NCBI RefSeq assembly: GCF_019469205.1
Contig: NZ_CP048265.1
Coordinates: 1,798,001-1,862,000 of the forward strand
Reading direction: 5' to 3'
DNA from: Gilliamella sp. ESL0405
Lineage (GTDB): Bacteria > Pseudomonadota > Gammaproteobacteria > Enterobacterales > Orbaceae
DNA length: 64,000 nt
Numbering within the stretch: the first letter of the stretch is position 1; each line of letters begins with the position of its first letter. The notes beneath the pieces were generated by a model. It saw nothing but the letters and a program-made list of their open reading frames with translations, was not told the origin of the DNA and ran no database searches. A program made the translations under genes and the position numbers. Of the stretch, positions 18,397 through 27,164 are shown one piece after another.

Positions 18397-18870
18397 TTAA
18401 CGATTATCGACTTTTTCAGGATAAAGATCGTGATTAGCTAAACGATTAAGCGCAATTTGTTCCCAGTTAGTGCCGGGTTTACCGTAATTTGCATATGGAT
18501 CGATAGAAATACCGCCACGAGGTGTAAATTTACCCCAGACTTCAATGTATTTTGGATCCATTAATTTAATCAAATCTTTCATGATGATATTAATACAATC
18601 TTCATGATAATCACCATGATTACGGAAGCTGAATAAATAGAGCTTAAGTGATTTACTTTCGACCATTTTAATATTCGGCACATACGAAATATAAATCGTC
18701 GCAAAATCAGGTTGACCTGTGATAGGACAAAGGCTGGTAAATTCCGGGCAATTAAATTTAACAAAATAGTCATTACCGGGATGTTTATTGTCAAACGTTT
18801 CGAGAATTTCCGGACAATAGGTAGTTGGATAGCGAACAGACTGATCGCCTAGTAGTGTAACGTTACTCAT
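18397..18870 (-). CDS. queF: preQ0 reductase, short type
   Basis: A 157-residue NADPH-dependent 7-cyano-7-deazaguanine reductase of the unimodular (short) QueF type rather than the ~280-residue type of E. coli. It has the QueF signature [13 protein letters not shown] and the catalytic cysteine in [16 protein letters not shown]. It reduces preQ0 to preQ1, the ligand of the apparent riboswitch just upstream, giving a simple product-feedback loop. It is the first gene of the queF-queC operon; its AAGG ribosome site lies in the aptamer tail, six bases from the ATG. Confidence 0.95.
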   Translation of the reverse strand: MSNVTLLGDQSVRYPTTYCPEILETFDNKHPGNDYFVKFNCPEFTSLCPITGQPDFATIYISYVPNIKMVESKSLKLYLFSFRNHGDYHEDCINIIMKDLIKLMDPKYIEVWGKFTPRGGISIDPYANYGKPGTNWEQIALNRLANHDLYPEKVDNR

Positions 18871-18876
18871 AATTTT

Positions 18877-18912
18877 CCTTAGTTTTTTTGCGTGGGAGGT
18901 TTACGAACCACG
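18877..18912 (-). promoter_or_regulatory. preQ1-I riboswitch upstream of queF
   Basis: Read leftward, CGUGG pairs with CCACG around UUCGUAAACCUC, followed by the tail CAAAAAAACUAAGG. The GUUC after the first strand, the C-rich 3' side and the A-rich tail with ACUAAGG are preQ1-I hallmarks. The tail's AAGG is the queF ribosome-binding site, so control is probably translational. A further short hairpin (AAGG/CCTT around TGTGCG, 18917-18930) lies just upstream. Confidence 0.8.
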
Positions 18913-18977
18913 TGATAAGGCGCACACCTTACCTTTTTTTGTTCTAAAAGTCCAGCCTGCTTGTGAATAACTAACTA

Positions 18978-19130
18978 TAACGGTGTGAAGGCAAATTACA
19001 CAGTATTTAAATGACACTGGATTTACATAGAAAACGCCGTCATTTTGCTTATTCAATATCAATGCGTATTAAGTTAATGAGTTGTCATCTTAAGCAAAAT
19101 AACTCACACCGTTATTCTGCTTAGGATGAC
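18978..19130. repeat. Large imperfect hairpin and matching inverted copy
   Basis: GTCATCTTAAGCAAAATAAC and GTTATTCTGCTTAGGATGAC (19084-19130) form a 20-bp stem with two non-Watson-Crick positions around TCACACC. TAACGGTGTGA at 18978-18988 is a perfect inverted match to TCACACCGTTA at 19104-19114. No T-run follows on either strand, so it is not a standard terminator; it may be an extragenic palindromic element. No gene was seen in 18942-19173. Confidence 0.5.
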
Positions 19131-19173
19131 TAATTTGTCGGATAATAGAGATTAAAGCTTGCAAAAATAGCGT

Positions 19174-19611
19174 TTATTTCGATTTCAGTTCTTTGTAAAA
19201 ATTGTCTAATTTGTCTTTAGCTTGCGCTAACTCTTTTTCAGCATCATTTAATTTCGAGGTTTTTTGGGCAATTTTTTGCTCATCGCCTTTGAGTTTTGCT
19301 TCAGCTAAATCTTTTTGTCGTTCGGCAACTTTTTCAGTTTTTTCATTAATATCTTTTTTATATTCGGCCTCTAAACTATCATCATTACAATGCATTTTGA
19401 CATTTAATAATGCTTTTTCTAATCCTTGAACACGCTCAAGATTAGCGGTTTTTTGTGCCTCAGCAATTTGCGCTTCAATCGCCTCTTTTTTGCCGGCACA
19501 AGTCTGCCCTTGATGATCATCAACGTTTGCTGCACAAACACCTAGGGTAAGTGTTGTTAAAAATGAAAGCAGTGTAAACTTACTTACAGACGACTTAATT
19601 ATTGATTTCAT
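19174..19611 (-). CDS. DUF1090 (YqjC-like) periplasmic protein
   Basis: A 145-residue secreted protein with an N-terminal signal peptide (hydrophobic TLLSFLTTLTLGVCAA, cleavage near CAAN). After it comes a charged, strongly helical domain (C-GKKEAIEAQIAEAQ, GLEKALLNVKMHC, then coiled-coil heptads rich in Lys, Glu and Ala) typical of DUF1090/YqjC. Two cysteines flank the first helical pair and may form a disulfide. The frame is open 13 codons further upstream into coaA, but the ATG used here has AGAGG in front and begins the signal peptide. YqjC-family proteins have no firm function; stress roles have been proposed. Confidence 0.75.
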   Translation of the reverse strand: MKSIIKSSVSKFTLLSFLTTLTLGVCAANVDDHQGQTCAGKKEAIEAQIAEAQKTANLERVQGLEKALLNVKMHCNDDSLEAEYKKDINEKTEKVAERQKDLAEAKLKGDEQKIAQKTSKLNDAEKELAQAKDKLDNFYKELKSK

Positions 19612-19628
19612 AATGTTTCCTCTTAAGT

Positions 19629-20564
19629 TTATTTTCTTAACTGCACACAATCCACTTGGTGATTCTTACCTTTTGTTAAAATTAAACTGGCTCTTTCACG
19701 AGTCGGTAAAATATTTTCAATTAAATTTAATTCATTAATCTCGTGCCAAAGCCGGTTGGCGATATTAATCGCTTCTTGTTCCGGGAGCTGAGAATAGTGA
19801 TTAAAATAAGAGTTAGGATCACTAAATGCCCCTGCTCTGAATTTTAAAAAACGATTGACATACCAATCATGTAAAAGCGACAACTCCGCATCGACATAAA
19901 TCGAAAAATCCACATAATCAGAAACAAATACCCGATTATTCGCTTGCGGATAGTTAATGGTGCCTTGTAACACGTTTAAACCTTCTAAAATAAGAATATC
20001 TGGGCTATCAACAATAATCTCTTCGTTTTCAACAATATCGTAAACTAAATGTGAATAAACCGGCGCTTTAACTTTCGCTTGACCGGATTTTACATCGGCC
20101 ACAAAGTTGATCAGCTTTTTAATATCATACGATTGCGGAAAGCCTTTTTTATTCATAATACCTCGTTCTTCGAGATATTTATTGGGATATAAAAATCCAT
20201 CAGTAGTCACTAATGCCACTTTTCGATGTTCAGGCCAACGTGTTAACAGCGCTTGTAATACGCGCGCTGTGGTACTTTTCCCTACAGCTACACTACCGGC
20301 AATGCTAATGACATAAGGTATTTTTTGGCTTTTACCTAAAAATTTGGCCAATACTGCCTGTCGACTAAAACAGTTGTTAATATAATAATTGAGCAATCTG
20401 GATAAAGGTAAATAGATTTCACTTACTTCATCCATAGATAGATCTTCATTAATCCCTTGTAAGGAGCTTAGCTCGGTTGAGCTTAAAGTCATTGGTACCG
20501 CATTACGCAAGCTTGCCCACTCTTGACGGCTAAATTGCATATAAGGGCTCAAATGATTGTTCAT
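19629..20564 (-). CDS. coaA: Type I pantothenate kinase
   Basis: A 311-residue CoaA, which phosphorylates pantothenate in the first step of coenzyme A synthesis. The P-loop [15 protein letters not shown] lies near residues 90-105, followed by [24 protein letters not shown] and the [10 protein letters not shown] segment. Length and motifs match the bacterial type I enzyme that is inhibited by coenzyme A. It stands alone leftward, with yihI divergent beyond a 165-base gap. Confidence 0.96.
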   Translation of the reverse strand: MNNHLSPYMQFSRQEWASLRNAVPMTLSSTELSSLQGINEDLSMDEVSEIYLPLSRLLNYYINNCFSRQAVLAKFLGKSQKIPYVISIAGSVAVGKSTTARVLQALLTRWPEHRKVALVTTDGFLYPNKYLEERGIMNKKGFPQSYDIKKLINFVADVKSGQAKVKAPVYSHLVYDIVENEEIIVDSPDILILEGLNVLQGTINYPQANNRVFVSDYVDFSIYVDAELSLLHDWYVNRFLKFRAGAFSDPNSYFNHYSQLPEQEAINIANRLWHEINELNLIENILPTRERASLILTKGKNHQVDCVQLRK

Positions 20565-20729
20565 GTTATATTCTCACTGCTTCACACTAACAAATTATTG
20601 GGCTCAGATTATACACAATTGCCATTTTTTACAATCAGAATTTCACTTAGCGTGTTCATCATAGCTATATTTATCAGTTACTGTTAAAATATAGCAGGTA
20701 AATATTTAGTCAAATTAGACAGAGATTGT

Positions 20730-21230
20730 ATGTTAAAAAATAAATCGAAACAAAAACCCAAAAAAACGCGTCAAGAGATTAATGAAGCATCTCGTGAATT
20801 GAAGCGTAAACGCAAACACAAAGGGTTACCGAGCGGCTCACGCTTTAATGGCGATAGTGACAATCGCCAAAAAAAGGCAAACTCAGTTAGTCAAGACCCT
20901 CGAATAGGCAGTAAAAAACCGATATCATTAGTGGTTGAACCACAAGCAACCCACACTCCGGCTGTTAAACAATCTAAGCCTGTTAAGCAAACCTTAACAC
21001 CACAGCAAGAGCTAGAACAGTTGGAAAATGATCCAAAACTTGATCAGCTACTCGATCTGGTTGAACAAGATCATAAGCTAACTGCCGAACAGCAAAATTA
21101 TCTGGATAAGCAATTAAATCGTATCGATCAATTGATGCAAGAGCTTGGTTATACCGACGAAGATTTTGACGAATTTGAAGACGAGCTAGACAAGAAAGAA
21201 GATATAGTCAGTTTGTTAAAGCGCAATTAA
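20730..21230 (+). CDS. yihI: Der GTPase-activating protein
   Basis: A 166-residue YihI. The N-terminal third is very basic (MLKNKSKQKPKKTRQEIN, RELKRKRKHKGLPSGSR), the middle is a disordered linker, and the C-terminal third is acidic and helical (LEQLENDPKLDQLLDLVE, LTAEQQNYLDKQLNRIDQLM), the known YihI layout. YihI stimulates the GTPase Der (EngA) in late 50S assembly. In E. coli it sits next to hemN, as here, with a small ORF between. Confidence 0.9.
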   Translation: MLKNKSKQKPKKTRQEINEASRELKRKRKHKGLPSGSRFNGDSDNRQKKANSVSQDPRIGSKKPISLVVEPQATHTPAVKQSKPVKQTLTPQQELEQLENDPKLDQLLDLVEQDHKLTAEQQNYLDKQLNRIDQLMQELGYTDEDFDEFEDELDKKEDIVSLLKRN

Positions 21231-21280
21231 TTCATCTTAACCATTTTTCAATTAAGTTGTAATATAATCAATATTATTGG

Positions 21281-21312
21281 GTAGAATATAATGACGGTTA
21301 GTTATATTCTAC
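21281..21312. terminator. Hairpin after yihI
   Basis: GTAGAATATAA and TTATATTCTAC form a perfect 11-bp stem around TGACGGTTAG, 50 bases after the yihI stop. The following bases are CTGTTAATT rather than a T-run, so termination may be weak or factor-dependent. Confidence 0.35.
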
Positions 21313-21377
21313 CTGTTAATTACACCTTAAATAGGTATTTTGATTATGAATAAATTTATTCCGGTGAGCCAATCATA

Positions 21378-21548
21378 ATGCCAATGTTAATTATGTTAAG
21401 TTTATATTTTGGGTTATTTATTTGCGTGTTATTATTTTTACATAAGACCAATCGAATCAAAATGAAAACCAGATCGAAGACAAAATATAAAGCCACTGAA
21501 AAAGGTTATAAAAAAAGCAATGTCAAATTCAGGTTTAAATCAAAATAA
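21378..21548 (+). CDS. Small membrane protein overlapping hemN
   Basis: A 56-residue ORF (MPMLIMLSLYFGLFICVLLFL, then a Lys/Arg-rich tail KTNRIKMKTRSKTKYKATEKGYKK). GGTGAG lies 9 bases before the ATG. It has one hydrophobic helix followed by a strongly positive cytosolic tail, a plausible small single-pass membrane protein. Its end overlaps the first 29 bases of hemN in another frame, so the two could be translationally coupled. Some relatives carry a DUF2489 gene at this position between yihI and hemN, and this may be its reduced equivalent, which is speculation. Translation is not proven. Confidence 0.5.
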   Translation: MPMLIMLSLYFGLFICVLLFLHKTNRIKMKTRSKTKYKATEKGYKKSNVKFRFKSK

Positions 21549-22920
21549 TCCCACGCAAACTCAGTTATGGGATCAAGCATTAATTGAAAAATACAATTAT
21601 TCCGGCCCACGTTATACCTCTTATCCAACGGCGCTCGAGTTTAATGAGAGTTTCAATGAGCAAGATTTTATCACCGCAGCGACACGCTATCATGATCGCC
21701 CATTATCGCTCTATATCCATATTCCGTTTTGCCATAAACTTTGTTATTTTTGCGGATGCAACAAGCTCATCACCCGGCAAACACACAAAGTTACCCAATA
21801 TTTAGATGCGCTTGATGTAGAGATCGAAAGTCGTGCCCCGCTATTTAAAAACCGCACCGTATCACAAATGCACTGGGGAGGCGGCACCCCTACCTTTTTA
21901 ACCGATGAGGAAATAGCACGACTTATGGCATCGCTTAAGCAGCATTTTCATTTTGCTGATGATGCCGAGCTATCGATTGAAATCGATCCACGTGAAATAA
22001 CGCCCGATACAATCGACCATTTAGCTAATTTAGGCTTTAACCGATTAAGTATGGGAATTCAAGATTTTAATCATGAAATCCAAAATTTAATCAATCGTGA
22101 ACAGGACGAAAACTTAATTCGTCAATTGATAAAACAAGCACGTAAAAACCATTTTGCTTCAATCAGTTTAGATTTGATTTATGGTTTACCCAAACAGACG
22201 GTTGCAAGTTTTACCGAAACGTTAAATAAAGTGATTGATATCTCGCCGGACAGACTAAGCGTATTTAACTATGCTCATTTACCTTCACGCTTTGCTGCTC
22301 AACGTAAAATTAAAGACCATGATCTGCCGAATGCAAGCGAAAAACTGCAAATCTTACAAACCAGTATTGAAAAATTAACGCAATCAGGTTACCAATTTAT
22401 TGGTATGGATCATTTTGCTAAACCGAGCGACGAACTCGCCATTGCCCAACAACAAAATAAACTCCACCGTAATTTTCAAGGCTATACCACACAAGGAGAA
22501 GCTGACTTATTAGGACTTGGGGTATCGGCGATTAGTATGCTTGGCGATAGTTATGCGCAAAATCAAAAAGATCTCAAGATTTATCAAAATCAGATTGCTA
22601 CAAAAGGTAATGGTTTATGGAAAGGGTTTAATTTAAGCCTTGATGATAAGATCCGCCGTGATGTTATTAAGCAACTCATTTGCCATTTTTACTTAGATAA
22701 AACCACTATTGAGCAACAATATCATATTGTATTTGATGACTATTTTGCTCAAGATCTCGCTTTGTTAAAACCGCTTGAAAGCGACGGCTTAGTCACCATT
22801 AGTCAACATGTTATTGAAGTGCAGCCAAAAGGTCATTTATTGATTCGCAATATCTGTATGTGCTTTGATACCTATATGCGCCGTATGGCTCGTCAGCAAC
22901 AGTTTTCAAGGGTGATTTAA
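21520..22920 (+). CDS. hemN: Oxygen-independent coproporphyrinogen III dehydrogenase
   Basis: A 466-residue radical-SAM enzyme for anaerobic haem synthesis, decarboxylating coproporphyrinogen III to protoporphyrinogen IX. The cluster-binding cysteines are Cys71, Cys75 and Cys78 in PFCHKLCYFCGC, followed by GGGTPTFL (SAM binding) and LSIEIDPREI. The C-terminal HemN domain is complete. Length and the N terminus (LIEKYNYSGPRYTSYPTALEF) match true HemN rather than the HemW homologue. Presence suggests life at low oxygen. Confidence 0.95.
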   Translation: MSNSGLNQNNPTQTQLWDQALIEKYNYSGPRYTSYPTALEFNESFNEQDFITAATRYHDRPLSLYIHIPFCHKLCYFCGCNKLITRQTHKVTQYLDALDVEIESRAPLFKNRTVSQMHWGGGTPTFLTDEEIARLMASLKQHFHFADDAELSIEIDPREITPDTIDHLANLGFNRLSMGIQDFNHEIQNLINREQDENLIRQLIKQARKNHFASISLDLIYGLPKQTVASFTETLNKVIDISPDRLSVFNYAHLPSRFAAQRKIKDHDLPNASEKLQILQTSIEKLTQSGYQFIGMDHFAKPSDELAIAQQQNKLHRNFQGYTTQGEADLLGLGVSAISMLGDSYAQNQKDLKIYQNQIATKGNGLWKGFNLSLDDKIRRDVIKQLICHFYLDKTTIEQQYHIVFDDYFAQDLALLKPLESDGLVTISQHVIEVQPKGHLLIRNICMCFDTYMRRMARQQQFSRVI

Positions 22921-23094
22921 CGTTAGACAGAGTAATTTTAGATAGCCTTATCATTGCAACACAGCAGTAGGTAAAGCATGACAGCCCAAATTGTTATCTA
23001 CTGAAGATTTCGGTTTTAGATTTGTTGCTAAATCTTTTCCCTACTTTCTCCAATTGCCTTTAGTGCTAATATCAATCGAGAAAATTGACCAATT

Positions 23095-23130
23095 GTTGCT
23101 TTGATTAAATTGACTTTCAATCAAAGCAAC
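23095..23130. terminator. Bidirectional hairpin between hemN and rsmC
   Basis: GTTGCTTTGATT and AATCAAAGCAAC form a perfect 12-bp stem around a 12-base loop, between the convergent ends of hemN and rsmC. Neither side has a clear T-run. Nothing else is visible in 22921-23138. Confidence 0.45.
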
Positions 23131-23138
23131 ATACCTTC

Positions 23139-24176
23139 TTAGTGACTGGCTAAATAGACTTTAAATTTAGTTGTTTGTGCAATCAATTCAACACTTTTAA
23201 ACGTTTCATCTAAAATGGCTTGATACGGTAAAAATGAGTTTGCCACAATACATAGATAGCCATTAAGTTTAAGATGCTTTTTAGCTTCTTTGATCAAGGT
23301 ATTAACAGCGGTATAGCTGGTTTCCTTGCCGTCATGGAAAGGCGGATTAGAAATAATCAGATGATACTTATCCGTTAAATTGGAAAAGACATCACTGGCC
23401 ACCACTGTTCCTTTAAGCTGATTTGCAGCTAACGTCGCATTGCTTGAAGCAAGCGCTGCACTACTTACATCAGATAACGTTAAATCAACGTCCGGATTGA
23501 GTTTGCCGATGACGGTTGATAAGATCCCCGATCCGCACCCAACATCCAATACTTGACCTTTGACAATATCTTGCCGGTCAAGCAGTGCATTTAGCAGTAA
23601 TTCACTTCCGGCATCTAACCCTTTTTGGCTAAACACGCCCGGCAAACTTTTTACTTCAATATCATGATTATCAATGGTTAAATGATAAGTTAACCACCAT
23701 TGGCTAAGCTCGAATGCTAACCGGCTTTCAGCTTGAAAATGGTACAAGCCACAGCGCCTTGCGCTATCAATTTTTTGGATTGTGCCAAAATCGGCCAACA
23801 GTGCTTCAACACTTTTTACACCTGTTCTGTTCTCACCGACGATAAAAATATCGCTGCCTTTAGGCATATTATGCAATAAATAAGAGAGCTGAAACTGGGC
23901 TTCACTTTTGGTTTTTGGCCAATAATAGATAAGTGTATCCATGCCAACATAAAACTCAGCTTCGGGCAGTAATGAGAAGCTGATCTGTGCACGATGACTA
24001 TTTTTTAAACGCAAATAAGTATGAAACTGCGTGCAATGAATTTTGACCTGTTTAGCGGATAAAACAGTTGGGTAGCTATCTTGAATATCGCCAGCGATGA
24101 TCACATTTTTATCGTTAAAAAATGTTTGATGTCGTTCAATAACCTGGCTGGCGGGAGTGTAAGCAGATGTTGCCAT
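23139..24176 (-). CDS. rsmC: 16S rRNA m2G1207 methyltransferase
   Basis: A 345-residue RsmC with the tandem methyltransferase-like architecture of the family: a degenerate N-terminal domain and a SAM-binding C-terminal domain with LDVGCGSGILSTVIG and the NPPFHDG catalytic motif. It methylates N2 of G1207 in 16S rRNA. The divergent holD-rimI pair next door is the same neighbourhood as in E. coli. Confidence 0.94.
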   Translation of the reverse strand: MATSAYTPASQVIERHQTFFNDKNVIIAGDIQDSYPTVLSAKQVKIHCTQFHTYLRLKNSHRAQISFSLLPEAEFYVGMDTLIYYWPKTKSEAQFQLSYLLHNMPKGSDIFIVGENRTGVKSVEALLADFGTIQKIDSARRCGLYHFQAESRLAFELSQWWLTYHLTIDNHDIEVKSLPGVFSQKGLDAGSELLLNALLDRQDIVKGQVLDVGCGSGILSTVIGKLNPDVDLTLSDVSSAALASSNATLAANQLKGTVVASDVFSNLTDKYHLIISNPPFHDGKETSYTAVNTLIKEAKKHLKLNGYLCIVANSFLPYQAILDETFKSVELIAQTTKFKVYLASH

Positions 24177-24259
24177 ATTACCTCAATGAAAAAACCTTTA
24201 TAATTTTAGTGGATGATTATACAATTAAGCCCTCTTAATCTCTAACAAAAAAACCGTAA

Positions 24260-24667
24260 TTGATAATGACTGAACAAGATTGGTATCTGCAACAATGCCA
24301 AATTACGCAGTACGTTTTGCGTAAACCAACTGTTTTTAAAGGCGAAATGGCAACACAGATTAGCGAACAAATCCGTTTAATTGTGGTTGCCGAACAAAAA
24401 CCGATGCAGAAAATCTATTTTGATATTTTAAAAGCCATTAATCTTGACCAAGACCAAGTATTGGTGCTCACTCCTGCGCAGTTAATCGTATCGCCTGATG
24501 ATATCAAACAAGTGGTTTGGTTTATTGATACACAACCAGATGAGCGCTGGCAAAATCAGTTAATTATCACAACCACCAGTTTAGAGACACTTGCTAATGC
24601 ACCACAACAAAAACGCCAACTATGGCATCAATTATGTCAATATGAAGACTATTTCCACCCTAACTGA
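24260..24667 (+). CDS. holD: DNA polymerase III psi subunit
   Basis: A 135-residue HolD, the psi subunit that links the clamp loader to single-strand-binding protein through chi. The start MTEQDWYLQQCQITQYVLRKP resembles the family N terminus that contacts the clamp loader. A second ATG two codons in is equally possible as the start. It overlaps rimI by 26 bases, as is usual for this pair. Confidence 0.85.
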   Translation: MIMTEQDWYLQQCQITQYVLRKPTVFKGEMATQISEQIRLIVVAEQKPMQKIYFDILKAINLDQDQVLVLTPAQLIVSPDDIKQVVWFIDTQPDERWQNQLIITTTSLETLANAPQQKRQLWHQLCQYEDYFHPN

Positions 24668-25103
24668 AGCTGATTTAGACGAGGCGTTTGCTTTAGAAAA
24701 GCGTTGTCATGCTATTGCATGGTCACAACAGACGTTTTTTTCGAATCAAGGAGAGCGCTATTTAAATTTTAAAATCACTATCGATAATAAAATTGTTGGT
24801 TTTTGTATTTGCCAACAGGTGGCCGATGAAGCGAATTTATTTAATATTGCTGTTGATCCTGATTACAGAAATCAAGGATTTGCTAAAGCACTACTTAGCC
24901 ACTTAATTGATCAGTTAATGGCAATAACGACCCCAATGCCAATTTCAACCCTTTGGTTGGAAGTCAGGCAATCAAATACCGCTGCCATTAATTTATATCA
25001 TTCACTGGGCTTTAACCAAATAACTATCCGCAAAAATTATTATCCAACCACTGATGGTAAGCCAGAAGATGCCATAATCATGGCATATACATTAGCCCTA
25101 TAA
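24642..25103 (+). CDS. rimI: Ribosomal protein S18 alanine N-acetyltransferase
   Basis: A 153-residue GNAT acetyltransferase. The core has FNIAVDPDYRNQGFAKALLSHLI (acetyl-CoA loop R/Q-x-x-G-x-A), LWLEVRQSNTAAINLYHSLGF, and a C-terminal RKNYYPTTDGKPEDAIIM segment typical of RimI. It acetylates the N-terminal alanine of S18. The frame is open further upstream, but the ATG chosen begins the conserved part and sits within the end of holD. Confidence 0.92.
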   Translation: MKTISTLTEADLDEAFALEKRCHAIAWSQQTFFSNQGERYLNFKITIDNKIVGFCICQQVADEANLFNIAVDPDYRNQGFAKALLSHLIDQLMAITTPMPISTLWLEVRQSNTAAINLYHSLGFNQITIRKNYYPTTDGKPEDAIIMAYTLAL

Positions 25104-25122
25104 GGCGTTCAAGGAGGGTGTG

Positions 25123-25758
25123 ATGAAAAAACAGCAGGCATTACTTTTTGTTAATGGTGAGCCGCCAGAGCATTACCCTATAGATCTTCAAAACTATCAA
25201 TATATTGCTTGTACTGACGGCGCTTACCATAATTATCTGTCGCAAACAGCAATCATCCCCGATTTTATTATTGGTGATTTAGATAGTTTTGATGCTAAGA
25301 GCTCCGTGCCTTGCACAACCCAAATTATTTATACTCCCGATCAAAATAAGACTGATTTTGAAAAAGCGATCTTATTTCTTGCCGATAAAGGCATAACAAC
25401 CTTTACGGTATACGGCGCTGCCGGGCGCAGCAGTGACCATTTTTTAGGTAATTTATCGGTGGCGCTGCAATATCATCAGCAGTTTAATATCACTTTTTAT
25501 GACAATAGTTGTCACTTCTTTTTTGCCAAATCCGGACAAACAATTCATAAAGTAAAAGATCGGATTATTTCCTTACTGCCATTTTGCCAAGCGACCGGCG
25601 TGAGTGTGACCGGTGTTGCCTATCCATTAATTAATCAAAATTTAACTTTTGGTGGGTTGGTGAGTGTACGCAATAAAGCCATTTCAGACGTAGTTGAAGT
25701 TGTTATTGAAACAGGTACGTTACTAATTTTTATTGAAAATTTTTACTTAAGCAATTGA
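25123..25758 (+). CDS. Thiamine pyrophosphokinase
   Basis: A 211-residue TPK-family enzyme that makes thiamine pyrophosphate directly from thiamine and ATP. Landmarks are CTDGAYHNYL, the metal-binding IIGDLDSFD, TPDQNKTDFEKAI and GAAGRSSDHFLGNL. AAGGAGG lies 5 bases before the ATG. It follows rimI by 19 bases and is probably co-transcribed with it. TPK is the salvage route, in contrast to the ThiL route from thiamine monophosphate used by E. coli, and suggests reliance on imported thiamine. Confidence 0.9.
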   Translation: MKKQQALLFVNGEPPEHYPIDLQNYQYIACTDGAYHNYLSQTAIIPDFIIGDLDSFDAKSSVPCTTQIIYTPDQNKTDFEKAILFLADKGITTFTVYGAAGRSSDHFLGNLSVALQYHQQFNITFYDNSCHFFFAKSGQTIHKVKDRIISLLPFCQATGVSVTGVAYPLINQNLTFGGLVSVRNKAISDVVEVVIETGTLLIFIENFYLSN

Positions 25759-25830
25759 CAATAACATTTACACTACTTTACAATATACTTACAATATATA
25801 TAATTTATTATCAATTAAGGGTTTTAAACC

Positions 25831-26604
25831 ATGTGTCTGAAAAAATATTCTTTACTTATATGTGCAACGCTCGCTTCATATGCGGTGAGTGCTCAAGCAG
25901 ATGAGCAACACGGTCACACAGATAAGATCATTGATACATTTCTTGCATGTGATAACCAGTTTTTTGAACAATTAGCGGATAATAAAACACTTTTCAATGA
26001 ATATATTGATTTAACTACTGAAGAAAATGTCACCTTTATTCCGGTAAAATCTGTTGTTGAACCAGATAAATATACAGCAACGTTTAAGAAAGCTTTAAGC
26101 TATCGTGGTTTAACCATTACCGGCTATCAAAATATTTATATCCCAACAGCGTTATCAGGCCAGTTTTATTATTGGGGCTTTATCTTTGATAACAGCGAAG
26201 ATGAGATAAAAAAAGCATTAAGTGAAATAAAATGGAATGGCTATAATACCGATGTGTATATCGCCAATTCAAAAATTTACAATTCTAATACTAAAGTATG
26301 GCAGGACAACCCATATTCTATTGACGGCGTCATTCCTAAACAAGGAACTGTTGAAAAATCGCTTTATTTGGAACCATTTACCGATAATCAAAATCGAATA
26401 ATGTGCTCTATTCAAGGTGATGTGAAAAAAAGTATCCTTTATGCAAGCCGCCCGGATATGAGACCGATTGATATAAAACTGGAAGGCGAACGTCGTGAAA
26501 AATCTGAAGCATTAAGAATTCAAAAGGAACGCCAAAAAGCCCCGGAAACACAAACTAATTCGACTCCCAAAAATAATATCCCTAAAGACGGAGACAACAT
26601 TTAA
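25831..26604 (+). CDS. Secreted protein of unknown function
   Basis: A 257-residue protein with a clear signal peptide (positively charged start, LLICATLASYAVSAQA, cleavage near AQA-DEQ). No family was recognised. The mature part is mixed alpha/beta with a possible disulfide (Cys39 and a later Cys in RIMCSIQ), and it ends in a charged, Gln/Lys-rich tail (KLEGERREKSEALRIQKERQ) that looks disordered. The stop codon overlaps the start of the next gene by one base, so the two are translated together. It probably acts in the periplasm or outside the cell together with that adhesin-like partner. Confidence 0.7.
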   Translation: MCLKKYSLLICATLASYAVSAQADEQHGHTDKIIDTFLACDNQFFEQLADNKTLFNEYIDLTTEENVTFIPVKSVVEPDKYTATFKKALSYRGLTITGYQNIYIPTALSGQFYYWGFIFDNSEDEIKKALSEIKWNGYNTDVYIANSKIYNSNTKVWQDNPYSIDGVIPKQGTVEKSLYLEPFTDNQNRIMCSIQGDVKKSILYASRPDMRPIDIKLEGERREKSEALRIQKERQKAPETQTNSTPKNNIPKDGDNI

Positions 26605-27143
26605 TGAAAACACTAAGTCTATTATTCATGCTGATCTCTTTTTCAGCAATAGCTCATGTTATGTCAGATGATGAAAACATCAGTGAAAATCTCCAAGATA
26701 AAATCGAAGTAGAGAATCACGGCAAAGCGTTAACAGAAGAAATGGATAAAGGAAATTTGACAACAATAATCCATCGTTTCATTCCATTAACAAAATTGAA
26801 TCAAGGTGAATCAGTCGGGCAATCGTATCTTGATCGAATATCGATCAAATTACACAGTTATAATCCAAAAATACGGATGATTGACGAGTATATCAACTAC
26901 TCGCCGGCGTTAGTGCAAGAAAACCATGAAACAGGCAAAAAATATTATAGTTCCATTAAAATCGAATATTTTCTTAACTGCGATAAAATGGAGTTAGCGA
27001 AAGGCAAAGCTGAGATGTACCAAGCTGAATATGGTCAAGGCGAATTGATTGAAAGTGTTAATCTCCTTAATCGTTGGATTTCGCCAAAACATGACAGCCA
27101 TGAACATAAGATACTGCTTATTTCATGTTCATTACCAATCTAG
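26604..27143 (+). CDS. Surface-adhesin protein E-like secreted protein
   Basis: A 179-residue secreted protein with a signal peptide (LLFMLISFSAIAHV). The segment SSIKIEYFLNCDKMELAKGKAEMYQAEYGQGELIESVN followed by RWISP and a final Cys resembles the core of the Adhesin_E family (Haemophilus protein E type): a cysteine after a beta strand, a helix, then a G-x-G-E turn. Protein E binds host laminin and plasminogen in Haemophilus. The match is by pattern only and moderate. Start and the upstream stop share one base (TAATG). Confidence 0.5.
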   Translation: MKTLSLLFMLISFSAIAHVMSDDENISENLQDKIEVENHGKALTEEMDKGNLTTIIHRFIPLTKLNQGESVGQSYLDRISIKLHSYNPKIRMIDEYINYSPALVQENHETGKKYYSSIKIEYFLNCDKMELAKGKAEMYQAEYGQGELIESVNLLNRWISPKHDSHEHKILLISCSLPI

Positions 27144-27164
27144 CATTAATACCTTCACTTATTT

